Assembly (NCBI RefSeq): GCF_014202695.1
Contig: NZ_JACHHH010000002.1
Coordinates: 124,001-188,000 of the forward strand
Reading direction: 5' to 3'
DNA: 64,000 bases
DNA from: Oribacterium sinus
GTDB taxonomy: Bacteria > Bacillota > Clostridia > Lachnospirales > Lachnospiraceae
The notes beneath the pieces were generated by a model. That model saw only the letters and a list, made by a program, of their open reading frames with translations, was not told the DNA's origin and did no database searches. The position numbers were made by a program, and so were the translations under genes. This document shows, piece after piece, positions 36,581 through 45,962 of this stretch. Positions within the stretch are counted from its first letter, which is position 1; every line of letters begins with the position of its first letter.

Positions 36581-37531
36581 ATGAATATTAGAGAATTAAA
36601 ATTAAAAGATGCACCGCTAATGCTTGAGTGGATGCATGACGAAAGTGTTGTGAAAGAATTGAAAGAACAGTTTTCATCGAAAACACTTGCTGATTGTGAA
36701 GCTTTTATACAAAATAGTTTTTTCTCTAAGAATAATATTCATATGGCTATTGTTTCTGATGCAGATGAATATATGGGGACAGTTAGTTTGAAGAATATTG
36801 AGTGCCAAACTGCTGAGTTCGCAATAGTAGTCAGGAAGTCTGCCATGCATAAAGGGTATGCATGGAGAGGGATGGAATTGATTATAAAGAAAGCATTTGA
36901 AGACTTTGGCTTAGAAAGCTTATATTGGTGTGTTTCAAGAGAAAACACAAGAGCAATTAAGTTTTATGATAAACATAATTTTAAGGAGGCATTGGATATA
37001 CCAAATGAAATTCGTAGACGATATCAAGGGATGGATCATCTAAAATGGTATTCAATTTTAAAGGGTGATGATATTAATGTAAGAGAGTCTGTCGCCGGTT
37101 GCAAAATTATGAGGATACCAACTATTCCAACAATTAATTCTGGAGAGTTATCATTTTTTGAAGGGAATAGAACGATTCCTTTTGAAATAAAGAGGATTTA
37201 TTTTATATCTAAAGTACCAAAGGGTGTGAAAAGAGGATACCATTCTCATAAGTCGCTTCAACAATTTATTTATTGCCCTTATGGCTGTGTTCGTTTGATA
37301 TTAGAAAATGAAAATGGTAGAGATGAAATCGAACTTAGAGATCCTTCGATTGGTGTACTAATAGACAAACCTACTTGGAGAGAGATGCAATGGATGGTCG
37401 AAGAGTCTGTTTTATGTGTAGCTGCTTCAGACTATTATTCTCCAGACGATTATATAAGAGACTATGATGAATTTAGAAATTATATAAAAGTGCAAGGTGA
37501 ATTTAGTAAAAGCGATTTTGAGAGTAAATAG
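36581..37531 (+). CDS. Fusion: GNAT acetyltransferase + FdtA/WxcM-type 3,4-ketoisomerase
   Basis: The 316-residue protein has an N-terminal GNAT domain (about 1-160; AIVVRKSAMHKGYAWRGMEL, SRENTRAIKFYDKHNF). A C-terminal cupin follows (about 170-305) with KRGYHSHKSLQQFIYC, RLILENE and LIDKPTWREMQ. The cupin matches dTDP-4-keto-6-deoxyglucose 3,4-ketoisomerases (FdtA/QdtA), with the catalytic His pair in HSH. With the DegT gene at 40.97 kb this forms a dTDP-3-acetamido-3,6-dideoxyhexose route, and the fused GNAT may do the N-acetylation. RmlA/RmlB, which supply the substrate, are outside the window. Confidence 0.85.
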   Translation: MNIRELKLKDAPLMLEWMHDESVVKELKEQFSSKTLADCEAFIQNSFFSKNNIHMAIVSDADEYMGTVSLKNIECQTAEFAIVVRKSAMHKGYAWRGMELIIKKAFEDFGLESLYWCVSRENTRAIKFYDKHNFKEALDIPNEIRRRYQGMDHLKWYSILKGDDINVRESVAGCKIMRIPTIPTINSGELSFFEGNRTIPFEIKRIYFISKVPKGVKRGYHSHKSLQQFIYCPYGCVRLILENENGRDEIELRDPSIGVLIDKPTWREMQWMVEESVLCVAASDYYSPDDYIRDYDEFRNYIKVQGEFSKSDFESK

Positions 37532-37548
37532 AAAGGGTAGAAAAAATA

Positions 37549-38988
37549 GTGAAGGGATTTTTAAGCCTGAGGTCTGCTAACATAGAAGCCAAAGCATCTT
37601 TGGCATATTTGATATGCAATATTATCCAAAAGTCAATCACGTTCCTTACATTACCACTCTTTACAAGACTATTAACAACAACACAGTATGGGCAGTATAA
37701 TATTTACACGTCCTGGTCTGCTATACTATCTATTTTTACTACATTAAATCTGCCATATGGAACATTTGGAAGAGCAATGGTAAAGTTTGATAATGATAGG
37801 GATGGATATATTTGTGCAGTACAAACACTTTGTACTGTACTTAGCTTATTATTCATTCTCATATATTTCCCATTTAATGGATATTTAGTTAAAATTGTTA
37901 AATTGCCCATGAGCATTATTCTGATTATGGTAGGAGAAATTTTATTTTCTACATCTATTCAGTTTTGGTTTGGAAAAAATAGGTTTGAATTTCAATATAA
38001 AAATGTTGTTCTAGTTACTATTTCTATGGCATTAATTTCTCCTATTTGTGGATTGATTTTTGTGCTTAATTCCGAGGAAAAAGGATATGCTAGAATTATA
38101 GGATTTGCAGTTATTACAATGATGTTTGGTTTAGTGATTTACATAAGAAATTATATACATGGGAGAATCGTATATAAGCAAGAATATATTCGTTATGCAA
38201 TAGGGTTTAATGTGCCATTAATAGTTTACTATTTATCTCAAGTACTTTTTGGTCAATGCGATCGTCTAATGATAGACTATTTTTGTGGGACAGATAAAGC
38301 GGGAATATATGGTGTTGCCCAACAATTAGCATTGGCACTAAATTTTGTATTAACATCTATCAATGGAGCATATACTCCATGGATGTATGGGAAGATAAAG
38401 GAAAAACAATATAAAGACAATGTGAATATATCTCTGATAATTGCTGTGTTAATGTCATCTCTACTATTAGGCATAATTTGGATGGCTCCTGAAATAATTA
38501 TGATTCTTGGAGGTATTCGATATATAGAGGCAATCTGGGTGGTTCCTCCAATCGCAATGAGCTTACTTCTTTTATTTTATGCACAATTGTTTATTAATCT
38601 TCAGTTTTATATGGAAAGAAAATCTGAGCTGATTGTAGGATCGATTTTGGCTGCAGCATTAAATGTCATTCTTAATCAATTGTATATACCGCGTTTTGGT
38701 TATTTTGTGGCAGGATATACTACATTCTTTTCGTATTGTATTTTTGCATTATGTAATTATTATTTTGCTCGAAAATCATGTACTAGTAGCCCGGAAGTTA
38801 TGGAACTCTTCAATATTAAAGCCCTATTAATTATATTACTATTATTCATTGTATTTGGATTTTTAGGAATGATTTTATTTCCATATAGGTATATCCGGTA
38901 TACTGCAATAATAGTGATTTCATTGTTACTTTTTATTAAGAGAAAAATAATCATTTTAGAGTTACGTCCAATTTTAAAGAAAAAGTAG
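37549..38988 (+). CDS. Oligosaccharide flippase (Wzx-like)
   Basis: The GTG start at 37549 follows GAAAGGG. The 479-residue polytopic protein (about 12-14 helices) has the MATE/PST opening AYLICNIIQKSITFLTLPLF followed by TRLLTTTQYGQYN. It would flip undecaprenyl-linked repeat units to the outer face for polymerisation by the Wzy-like protein at 33.1 kb. Confidence 0.9.
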   Translation: MKGFLSLRSANIEAKASLAYLICNIIQKSITFLTLPLFTRLLTTTQYGQYNIYTSWSAILSIFTTLNLPYGTFGRAMVKFDNDRDGYICAVQTLCTVLSLLFILIYFPFNGYLVKIVKLPMSIILIMVGEILFSTSIQFWFGKNRFEFQYKNVVLVTISMALISPICGLIFVLNSEEKGYARIIGFAVITMMFGLVIYIRNYIHGRIVYKQEYIRYAIGFNVPLIVYYLSQVLFGQCDRLMIDYFCGTDKAGIYGVAQQLALALNFVLTSINGAYTPWMYGKIKEKQYKDNVNISLIIAVLMSSLLLGIIWMAPEIIMILGGIRYIEAIWVVPPIAMSLLLLFYAQLFINLQFYMERKSELIVGSILAAALNVILNQLYIPRFGYFVAGYTTFFSYCIFALCNYYFARKSCTSSPEVMELFNIKALLIILLLFIVFGFLGMILFPYRYIRYTAIIVISLLLFIKRKIIILELRPILKKK

Positions 38989-38999
38989 GAGGAAGTGAA

Positions 39000-40343
39000 A
39001 TGATATTATTGAGGAATATAAAAGGAGAGTTAAAAAAAAATAAATGGATATATAAATTCTACACTATTTTAAAGCAAAGATATTGTGGTGTGCGAAATAT
39101 TATTCTTAATAAGTATGCAATAAGAGTATTAGAAAAACAAAAGAAAATACATTATAAGGCTCCTGTTAAAATTGTTTTTATTTTACAAGATTTAAATGTA
39201 TGGGATAAAACGAAACCTATCTTTGAAGAGATTAGAGAGGATACAAATTTTTCAATAATGCTACTTTGCGTACCTTCCTGGTATGGTGATGACAAAGTAA
39301 GAAGAACTAGTTTGAAAAATGATACCTTTGATCTGATTAATGCATGTTCTTACCAAGGCGTAAAAGTTATAGACTCGTATATTGATGGAAAATCTTGGTA
39401 TAATGTTAAAAGTTTTAATCCATTATATGTATTTTATACTAGACCATATGATGAATATTTGCCTCAACTTTATCGCTCTTATGTTGTTTCTAGCTATAGT
39501 TGTGTATGTTACACCAGTTATATAGGAGGGTTAACTTTATCCCATGATTTTTTTTGTTTAAGTAGCGATTTTCGAAGATTTTGTGGAATATTCTTTGCTA
39601 CAAGTAATGAGGAAGCAGATAATCAGAAGCATGAGTTTTCTGAAATATTTAACAGAAACCTTGCTAAAACAGTTGTTGTAGGCTGTCCTGCTTTTGCTAA
39701 TTTTTTTCGAAAAAAAGATCTTGTAACTGAGGTGTGGTCGTTTTCAAAAAACAATTTTAGAGTTGTTTGGACCCCCAGATGGACTTTGGATCCAGGTGTG
39801 GGAGGTACAAACTTTCTTAGATATAAAAAACAGTTTGTTGAACTTATAAAGAGTAGAACGGATATTGACTTTGTTGTAAGACCACATCAATTAATGTTTG
39901 GAAACTTAATTAATATTGGAGCCATAAAAGAAGAAGAGGTATGTTCATTTCAGTCTTTTCTAAATAATGCTACAAATGCTTTACTTGATGAGAATAAAAA
40001 CTATGAAGGTACTCTATGGGGAAGTGATGTACTGGTTACAGACTATTCTTCGTTAATTTCATTATATTTTTTGACTGGAAAGCCAATAATATATTGTTCA
40101 TCTGAAAAATCTACACTTACAGAAACAAAGGTTTTCAAGAGAATTCTAGAAGTTAATTATACAGCTAATTCTTTTGAGGAAATAGTAGAAATTATTAACC
40201 TTTTGAAGGGTGGAAAAGATCAAAAAAGAAATGAACGAATTAAAGCACAAGAAGAAATAATTGGGAAGGATTATATTGATAGTGTAAAAAAAGTCAAAGC
40301 AGAACTTCTGAAGGATTTTAGGGAAAGATGTATTTTTGATTAA
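39000..40343 (+). CDS. CDP-glycerol glycerophosphotransferase family (TagF-like)
   Basis: The 447-residue protein has a C-terminal GT-B domain with VVWTPRWTLDPG, DFVVRPHQLMF and the nucleotide-binding block GSDVLVTDYSSLISLYFLTG, all seen in TagF/TagB-type transferases. It may add a polyol phosphate to the glycan. No tagD-type CDP-glycerol gene is clearly present, although the middle domain of the protein at 42.2 kb is distantly related to that family. Confidence 0.82.
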   Translation: MILLRNIKGELKKNKWIYKFYTILKQRYCGVRNIILNKYAIRVLEKQKKIHYKAPVKIVFILQDLNVWDKTKPIFEEIREDTNFSIMLLCVPSWYGDDKVRRTSLKNDTFDLINACSYQGVKVIDSYIDGKSWYNVKSFNPLYVFYTRPYDEYLPQLYRSYVVSSYSCVCYTSYIGGLTLSHDFFCLSSDFRRFCGIFFATSNEEADNQKHEFSEIFNRNLAKTVVVGCPAFANFFRKKDLVTEVWSFSKNNFRVVWTPRWTLDPGVGGTNFLRYKKQFVELIKSRTDIDFVVRPHQLMFGNLINIGAIKEEEVCSFQSFLNNATNALLDENKNYEGTLWGSDVLVTDYSSLISLYFLTGKPIIYCSSEKSTLTETKVFKRILEVNYTANSFEEIVEIINLLKGGKDQKRNERIKAQEEIIGKDYIDSVKKVKAELLKDFRERCIFD

Positions 40344-40415
40344 TAGCAAAATGAATTTATTAGTTATATAATTTAGATTATATATTTAGTAAGCGAATGA
40401 AAGGAGATACAAAGA

Positions 40416-40937
40416 GTGAAAATTAGTTTGCGACCAGTAACACGAGAAGACGGGAAATTGATAGTTGAGTGGAGAAATTCAAAGAGCGTATCCAGTCATT
40501 GTTTTGATAAAAGACCGATAACTCTAGAATCAAATGAGTACTTTTTTGAACATTTTGTGGAGACTGGGAAATATAGACAATTTATTGTAGAAAGAATGGA
40601 TGAAGACTTCGGGGCCTTCTCGTATCCAATTGCTACAGTTTATTTAAAGGATTTTGATGATGTCAATAAGAGATGTGAGCTATGTATTTTTACGTCAAAT
40701 GATCAAGAGTGGAATACTGAAAGTCAAAAGATTGCAATTCGTAAATTATTAGAGATTTCTTTTATAGAATATAAAATGCATAAAATATATACATTTGTTT
40801 TTGAAAAAAATATTGACGAGATAGAACTTATGAAACAGGCAGGATTTCAAGTTGAAGCTATTTTAAAAGATGAGGCGCTTAATCATTACGGAGACTATGT
40901 TAATGTACTTCGAATGGTGGTGTTTGCTAATGCTTAG
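40416..40937 (+). CDS. GNAT-family acetyltransferase
   Basis: The GTG start at 40416 has AAAGGAG upstream. The 173-residue GNAT protein opens LRPVTREDGKLIVEWRNS; IPATVYLKDF-like and HKIYTFVFEKNIDEIELMKQ segments follow. It is adjacent to the FdtB-type aminotransferase gene, so it is a good candidate for the FdtC-like N-acetylation of the 3-amino sugar, competing for this role with the GNAT half of the fusion at 36.6 kb. Confidence 0.8.
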   Translation: MKISLRPVTREDGKLIVEWRNSKSVSSHCFDKRPITLESNEYFFEHFVETGKYRQFIVERMDEDFGAFSYPIATVYLKDFDDVNKRCELCIFTSNDQEWNTESQKIAIRKLLEISFIEYKMHKIYTFVFEKNIDEIELMKQAGFQVEAILKDEALNHYGDYVNVLRMVVFANA

Positions 40938-40968
40938 ATATCTGAGAATACTATTGTAGAAGGGAAAT

Positions 40969-42063
40969 ATGATGATTGAGTGCATTAATGTTAAAGAAAA
41001 CTATAATCTTTTTGCGAAAGAGTATGAAGAAGCAATATTTCATAGTGTAGATTCTGGACAATATATTTTGGGTTCAGAGTTAGAGAAATTTGAAAAGAAT
41101 TTTGCTGCCTATCTAGGAGTTAAACATTGTGTGGGGTTAAATTCCGGAACGGATGCTTTGCTCTTTGCTATAAGAGCATTGAATATACATGAGGGAGATG
41201 AGGTTATTCTTCCTGCAAGTACATATATTGCCTCGACTTTGGGGATTACAGAGAATGGTGCTACTCCTGTTTATGTTGATTCAACGGAAGATACCTATCT
41301 GATAGATGTTAATCAAATTGAGAAAAGAATTACAAACAGAACAAAGGCGATTCTTCCAGTGCATTTATATGGGCAGTCATGCGATATGGATACAATAGAA
41401 AAAATTGCAAAAAAATATGGACTGTATATTATTGAAGATTGTGCGCAAAGTCATGGAAGCTGCTGGAATCAGCACTATACTGGTACACAAGGAACTATTG
41501 GATGTTTTTCGTTTTATCCAACAAAGCCTCTTGGAGCCCTAGGAGATGCGGGAGCAATTGTGACTAATGATGAGGATTTAGCAGATAAAATCAGAATGTT
41601 ACGCAACTATGGATCCAAAGTAAAGTACTATAATGAGAGTATAGGAAGAAATAGCAGACTTGATGAAATACAAGCAGCCATCTTATCTGTAGGCTTAAAG
41701 CACTTAGATGAGTCTAATGAAAATAGGCAAGCTATTGCAAAACGTTATTTATTGGAGATAAAAAATGATAAAGTGCGTTTGCCATATATAGCTGCAAAAG
41801 CATCTCATGTTTTTCATCTTTTTCCATTACTGGTAGATGACCAAAAAAGATTTAACGCTTATATGTTAAGCAAAGGAATAAGGACGCAAGTCCATTATCC
41901 AATACCACCATTTATGGCAGAATGTTTTTCGGCACAAGGTCATGAATGGGAGGAGTTTCCAAATGCTTCTAACCTATCTAAACATGAGGTTAGTATTCCT
42001 ATTTATTCTGGAATGAAGATGGAGTATGTTGATTTTGTCATAAAAGTGATAAATGAGTATTAA
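40969..42063 (+). CDS. dTDP-3-keto-6-deoxyhexose 3-aminotransferase (FdtB/QdtB-like)
   Basis: The 364-residue DegT-family PLP enzyme carries [39 protein letters not shown] and the PLP-Lys motif [16 protein letters not shown]. Its whole layout is that of FdtB/QdtB/DesV 3-aminotransferases. Paired with the FdtA-type isomerase 3.4 kb upstream, it would make dTDP-3-amino-3,6-dideoxygalactose or -glucose. I use -like because D-Fuc3N and Qui3N enzymes cannot be separated by eye. Confidence 0.88.
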   Translation: MMIECINVKENYNLFAKEYEEAIFHSVDSGQYILGSELEKFEKNFAAYLGVKHCVGLNSGTDALLFAIRALNIHEGDEVILPASTYIASTLGITENGATPVYVDSTEDTYLIDVNQIEKRITNRTKAILPVHLYGQSCDMDTIEKIAKKYGLYIIEDCAQSHGSCWNQHYTGTQGTIGCFSFYPTKPLGALGDAGAIVTNDEDLADKIRMLRNYGSKVKYYNESIGRNSRLDEIQAAILSVGLKHLDESNENRQAIAKRYLLEIKNDKVRLPYIAAKASHVFHLFPLLVDDQKRFNAYMLSKGIRTQVHYPIPPFMAECFSAQGHEWEEFPNASNLSKHEVSIPIYSGMKMEYVDFVIKVINEY

Positions 42064-42150
42064 TCATTGGATTAAAGAGTTATAAGTTTGAATTGAGTAT
42101 TATTTGTCTGAGTGTACTTATGGCTGATGAAAGTTTACATCATGAAGTTT

Positions 42151-42167
42151 CTTGCCTTTCCGGCAAG
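42151..42167. other. Small hairpin upstream of the PEP-mutase gene
   Basis: CTTGCC-TTTCC-GGCAAG in the 153-bp gap before the three-domain gene. No T-run follows, so it is not a terminator. AAAAGGAG lies before the downstream ATG. Confidence 0.3.
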
Positions 42168-42216
42168 GAATCAAATTGCTTAGAGCATAGAATTTGTAAG
42201 ATAAAAGGAGCAAGAA

Positions 42217-44319
42217 ATGAAAGCATTAATTTTAAATTCTGGTAAAGGAAGTCGTATGGGAGATTTGACTAGTAAACATCCCAAATGTATGACTGAGATA
42301 GCCAGTATGGAAACCATTATCAGTAGGCAACTTAGGCAGGTTGAAGAATCTGGTATCAAAGAGGTTGTGATTACTACCGGCCCGTTCGAAGATAAGTTGA
42401 TAAATTATGTGGAAAGCCTTGGCTTGGATTTAGATATTAGCTTTGTGTGCAATCCCTTGTATGAGGATACCAATTACATTTATTCTATCTATCTTGCAAG
42501 AGCATTTTTAAATGATACTGATCTCTTACTCATGCATGGCGACCTTGTTATAGAAAACGCTGTGTTTTTTAGTTTTTTAGAGCAGGAAGGATCGCTTATG
42601 GCAGGGAGTACTACGAAGGAACTTCCCGAAAAGGATTTTAAAGCTGAAATACTTGATGGGTACATTAGTAAGGTCGGTATTTCTGGCTTTAACTATTCAT
42701 ATAGTGTTGAGCCATTTTACAAACTTACAAAGGAAGATTGGGAGATTTGGCTTTCTGCTATTATAGATTTCTGTGAACGAAGAGATGATGGTGATGAGGA
42801 GCAAGGTAGAAAAGAGAAAGAAAACTTAGATGGAAGAGAGCCTCTGGGACATAATGCTAGGTTTGTGACTTTTTGGCAAAAACAATATGCTGAAGAAGCC
42901 CTAAATACTGTACTTTCAAAAATGAATCTTAAATTTTATGATATAGATAACCAATTATGTCAAGAAGTAGATAATCCTGAGGATCTTGCAGTAGTCGTAC
43001 ATCTTCTTTCTAGAGTTAAAAATCGAACGGTTTATCTTTGTTTTTCATCGGACATTTTATATAATGCACATTTTGAGTTACTTCGCCAAGCAAGAAGAAT
43101 AGGTAAGGTGATTGTAGGAGTGCTTACGGATGAAGTGGTTTCTTCCTATAAACGGTATCCACTTCTTTCTTTTTCACAACGAAAAGAAATGTTTGAAAAT
43201 ATTGCAGGAGTAGATAGGGTTGTTGAACAGGATAGCCTTTCTTATCGGAAGAACCTTGAGTACTTTAAACCAGATTTTGTTATACACGGAGATGATTGGC
43301 AGCACGATTTCCAAAAACCGATTAGGGATGAGGTATGTAGTGTATTGGCAGAGTACGGCGGTAAACTAGTGGAATTTCCATATGTTAGGGATGAGAAGTA
43401 TAGGGATTTAGAAAAACGAAGTAAGGCAGAGCTTGCCATGCCAGATTTTCGTAGAGGACGTCTTCGTAGAGAGCTCAATATGAAGGGGTTTGTGAGGGTA
43501 ATGGAAGCGCATGACGGCCTAACTGGGTTGATTGTTGAGAATACTAAGGTATATAAAGAAGGTGCAGCCCACCAGTTCGATGCCATGTGGATAAGTTCTC
43601 TTTGTGATTCTACTGCAAAGGGAAAACCTGATATTGAGCTCGTGGATATGAGTTCTCGTTTTAGAACAATCGAAGATATTACAGAAATAACTACAAAGCC
43701 TATAATTTTTGATGGAGATACAGGTGGAATCAAGGAACATTTTGTGTACACTGTACGATCCTTGGAGCGACTTGGAGTCTCCATGGTAATTATTGAGGAT
43801 AAAAAGGGCTTAAAGAAAAATTCCCTTTTTGGAACTGAAGTGGAACAGACACAGGACTCGATTGAAAGTTTTTCAGAGAAAATTCGTGCCGGAAAGAATG
43901 CGCAGCGAACAAAGGAGTTTATGATTTGTGCTCGTATAGAAAGCTTAATTTTGGAAAAGGGTATGGATGATGCTTTGGATAGAGCTTTCGCTTTTGTAGA
44001 CGCAGGAGCAGATGCTATTATGATTCATAGTAGAAAGAAAGAACCAGCTGAGATTTTTACTTTTGTAGAACGCTTCCGTACAGTAGATAAAGAAACCTAC
44101 ATTGTAGTTGTGCCAACTAGTTTCAATACAGTAAAAGAAGAAGACTTTAAAGCTCGAGGTGTAAATGTTGTGATATATGCGAATCAGTTAATGCGCGCAT
44201 CAGTTCCTGCAATGGAAAATGCAGCGAAGACTATACTTGTAAATGAAAGAGCAGAAGAGTGTGATAAACTACTTATGCCATTTAGTGAAATTATCCGTTT
44301 GATTCCAGAGGAAAATTGA
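42217..44319 (+). CDS. Three-domain protein: LicC-like nucleotidyltransferase + cytidylyltransferase-like + PEP mutase
   Basis: 700 residues. Domain 1 (1-260) is a sugar/choline-type nucleotidyltransferase (LILNSGKGSRMG, HPKCM, HGDL). Domain 2 (270-400) is of cytidylyltransferase type, but the HxGH motif reads YNAH (282-285), losing the first His and the Gly. Domain 3 (420-700) is phosphoenolpyruvate mutase with FDGDTGG and the diagnostic EDK...NS (527-536), so it should make phosphonopyruvate. Phosphonopyruvate decarboxylase and the 2-aminoethylphosphonate aminotransferase are not in the window. The protein probably helps to make or activate a phosphonate for decorating the glycan. Confidence 0.88.
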   Translation: MKALILNSGKGSRMGDLTSKHPKCMTEIASMETIISRQLRQVEESGIKEVVITTGPFEDKLINYVESLGLDLDISFVCNPLYEDTNYIYSIYLARAFLNDTDLLLMHGDLVIENAVFFSFLEQEGSLMAGSTTKELPEKDFKAEILDGYISKVGISGFNYSYSVEPFYKLTKEDWEIWLSAIIDFCERRDDGDEEQGRKEKENLDGREPLGHNARFVTFWQKQYAEEALNTVLSKMNLKFYDIDNQLCQEVDNPEDLAVVVHLLSRVKNRTVYLCFSSDILYNAHFELLRQARRIGKVIVGVLTDEVVSSYKRYPLLSFSQRKEMFENIAGVDRVVEQDSLSYRKNLEYFKPDFVIHGDDWQHDFQKPIRDEVCSVLAEYGGKLVEFPYVRDEKYRDLEKRSKAELAMPDFRRGRLRRELNMKGFVRVMEAHDGLTGLIVENTKVYKEGAAHQFDAMWISSLCDSTAKGKPDIELVDMSSRFRTIEDITEITTKPIIFDGDTGGIKEHFVYTVRSLERLGVSMVIIEDKKGLKKNSLFGTEVEQTQDSIESFSEKIRAGKNAQRTKEFMICARIESLILEKGMDDALDRAFAFVDAGADAIMIHSRKKEPAEIFTFVERFRTVDKETYIVVVPTSFNTVKEEDFKARGVNVVIYANQLMRASVPAMENAAKTILVNERAEECDKLLMPFSEIIRLIPEEN

Positions 44320-44357
44320 GGAGGGAAATCAAAAAGTAGACGACTCTTTTGCAAAGC

Positions 44358-44546
44358 ATGACCTCTCAAGAAATTTCTACTTCTACTGGATTAGAAGGAG
44401 GTAAAGGAAGCCGCCCATATGCAGAGTGGATTTTAGGCTCTCTTTATGGAAAGTTCGGCAGCAACAGGAAATTCCCCCTGCTATCATCTCCTAAGTTAAA
44501 AGCATCTATAAAGGACATAGTCTTATGGATTGATGAAATACACTGA
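44358..44546 (+). CDS. Possible small protein or gene remnant
   Basis: An open frame of about 62 codons from an ATG at 44358 (EISTSTGLEGGKGSRPYAEW, then LSSPKLKASIKDIVLWIDEI). No convincing ribosome site is visible and I recognise no family. It may be the tail of a decayed gene at the end of the polysaccharide operon. The rest of 44320-44731 is AT-rich; a CACCC/GGGTG hairpin followed by TCCTTTTA lies at 44688-44711. Confidence 0.25.
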   Translation: MTSQEISTSTGLEGGKGSRPYAEWILGSLYGKFGSNRKFPLLSSPKLKASIKDIVLWIDEIH

Positions 44547-44731
44547 TGTATTTGCTGGTAAATGTTCTAAGAGTATTGAAAAATGCTTAACGATACTTTT
44601 ATTTTTTAACACATATACCTCTGTACAGGATATATAGCTTTGACAATAGAACATTTGGTTGCTATAAGGATTTGTAATGAGAACATTCACCCTAATCATC
44701 CGGGTGTCCTTTTATTAGGAGGTGTAAGAAA

Positions 44732-45847
44732 ATGAATGTTACAAGTATTGCTATATCAATAGGCACTTTTATTCTTGGTTTTGCTGCAAATAAGTTATTA
44801 GACTGGATTACAGGAGTAGCTTCTAAGCAGTTAAAAAAACGAACGATAGATTGTGATTATCATGACTTTTATAATGGGGCACACCGGGATGTAGTCATTA
44901 CTTCCAGTGGTTTTCCCTTTTTTTCTCCTTTTAATATTAAAGCAAGCCTTAATTCAGGAAAGACATTTTTGTTGGCGATGCCTGTGGGCGTAGACAGAGA
45001 AGATAAAGAAATGGCGTGTTTTTCCCCTGTGGATAGATGGACGGAATCATTTGATAGCTTCATTAAAGGCAATTCGTTATCTGAAACATTAGAAGAAATA
45101 CGTAGGGAAGTGTTTCAATCCTTTTGTGATAAAACACAAGGTAACTATTTTAATGGAAAGACATTGGGCGTAAATCATATAGATGGCCTATCAAGAACGA
45201 CGGATAATAGAGAACAACCAATATTATCTATAGATTTTTTTGAAACAGATTATTATACACATAAAATTATTGGGAGATTACTCGATAAAATTCAATTTGA
45301 TAGTAGTCTTGTTCAAAAGGATATGGCAGGAGTATATAGTTGGTCAAGAAACTCATTTGGAATTAGTCTGATATTAATTATTCCCAAGGACAATATGATT
45401 CTCTTAACTAAGAGATCAAAAAAAGCAGCATTTACGGAAGATAAAGAATGGATATATGTTTCTGTTACAGAAGCTCTATCAGAGACGGATTTTGATGAAG
45501 AGACTGGGGCTCCGGACATATCGAAAGCGGTATTTCGAGGTATACAGGAAGAGTTAGGGATAAAAGAGATACAATTAAAAAGTGATACTTTGCGTTTTTA
45601 TGAATCTTTTTATGAAACCAAATTTCATCAAGATAATATAGTGGCTTCCATTGAGCTGTCAGAAACACTCAGCTTTAAGGATATCGCCGAGCTATTGGCA
45701 AAAGATAAATTCATGGAAATAAAGGAGGTTATTCCGCTCCCCAAGAATAAAAAAGAAATTGCTACCTTTATTGAAAATAATGAAGAGCAGATGCGGTCTC
45801 AAACGATCTTTACTTTAGAAAGCTTTATGGCAAGACTGGAGGAATGA
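44732..45847 (+). CDS. Uncharacterised membrane-anchored protein with Nudix-like C-terminal region
   Basis: The 371-residue protein starts after an AGGAGG site. It has one N-terminal helix (about 5-22) and a middle domain with FPFFSPFNIKASL and PVDRWTESFDSFIKG that I do not recognise. The C-terminal third contains AVFRGIQEELGIKEI, which resembles the end of a Nudix box, but the upstream Gly and Glu of the box are not in register. A second membrane protein gene follows at 45963. Low GC marks both as acquired. The function is unknown; a nucleotide-metabolising effector is a speculative option. Confidence 0.5.
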   Translation: MNVTSIAISIGTFILGFAANKLLDWITGVASKQLKKRTIDCDYHDFYNGAHRDVVITSSGFPFFSPFNIKASLNSGKTFLLAMPVGVDREDKEMACFSPVDRWTESFDSFIKGNSLSETLEEIRREVFQSFCDKTQGNYFNGKTLGVNHIDGLSRTTDNREQPILSIDFFETDYYTHKIIGRLLDKIQFDSSLVQKDMAGVYSWSRNSFGISLILIIPKDNMILLTKRSKKAAFTEDKEWIYVSVTEALSETDFDEETGAPDISKAVFRGIQEELGIKEIQLKSDTLRFYESFYETKFHQDNIVASIELSETLSFKDIAELLAKDKFMEIKEVIPLPKNKKEIATFIENNEEQMRSQTIFTLESFMARLEE

Positions 45848-45962
45848 TTAGAGTTGTATAAAAATAATTAATTATTTACGCTCTTAAATTCTTTTGGATT
45901 TTGCCGCTTTATTATAGAAATGATCTTTTATTGTAGTTGAACAATATGTAAAAGGGACGTTT

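Noticed and set aside
43242-43784. Minus-strand open frame within the PEP-mutase gene
   Set aside because: Composition mirrors the coding strand opposite and no family or start signal is visible.
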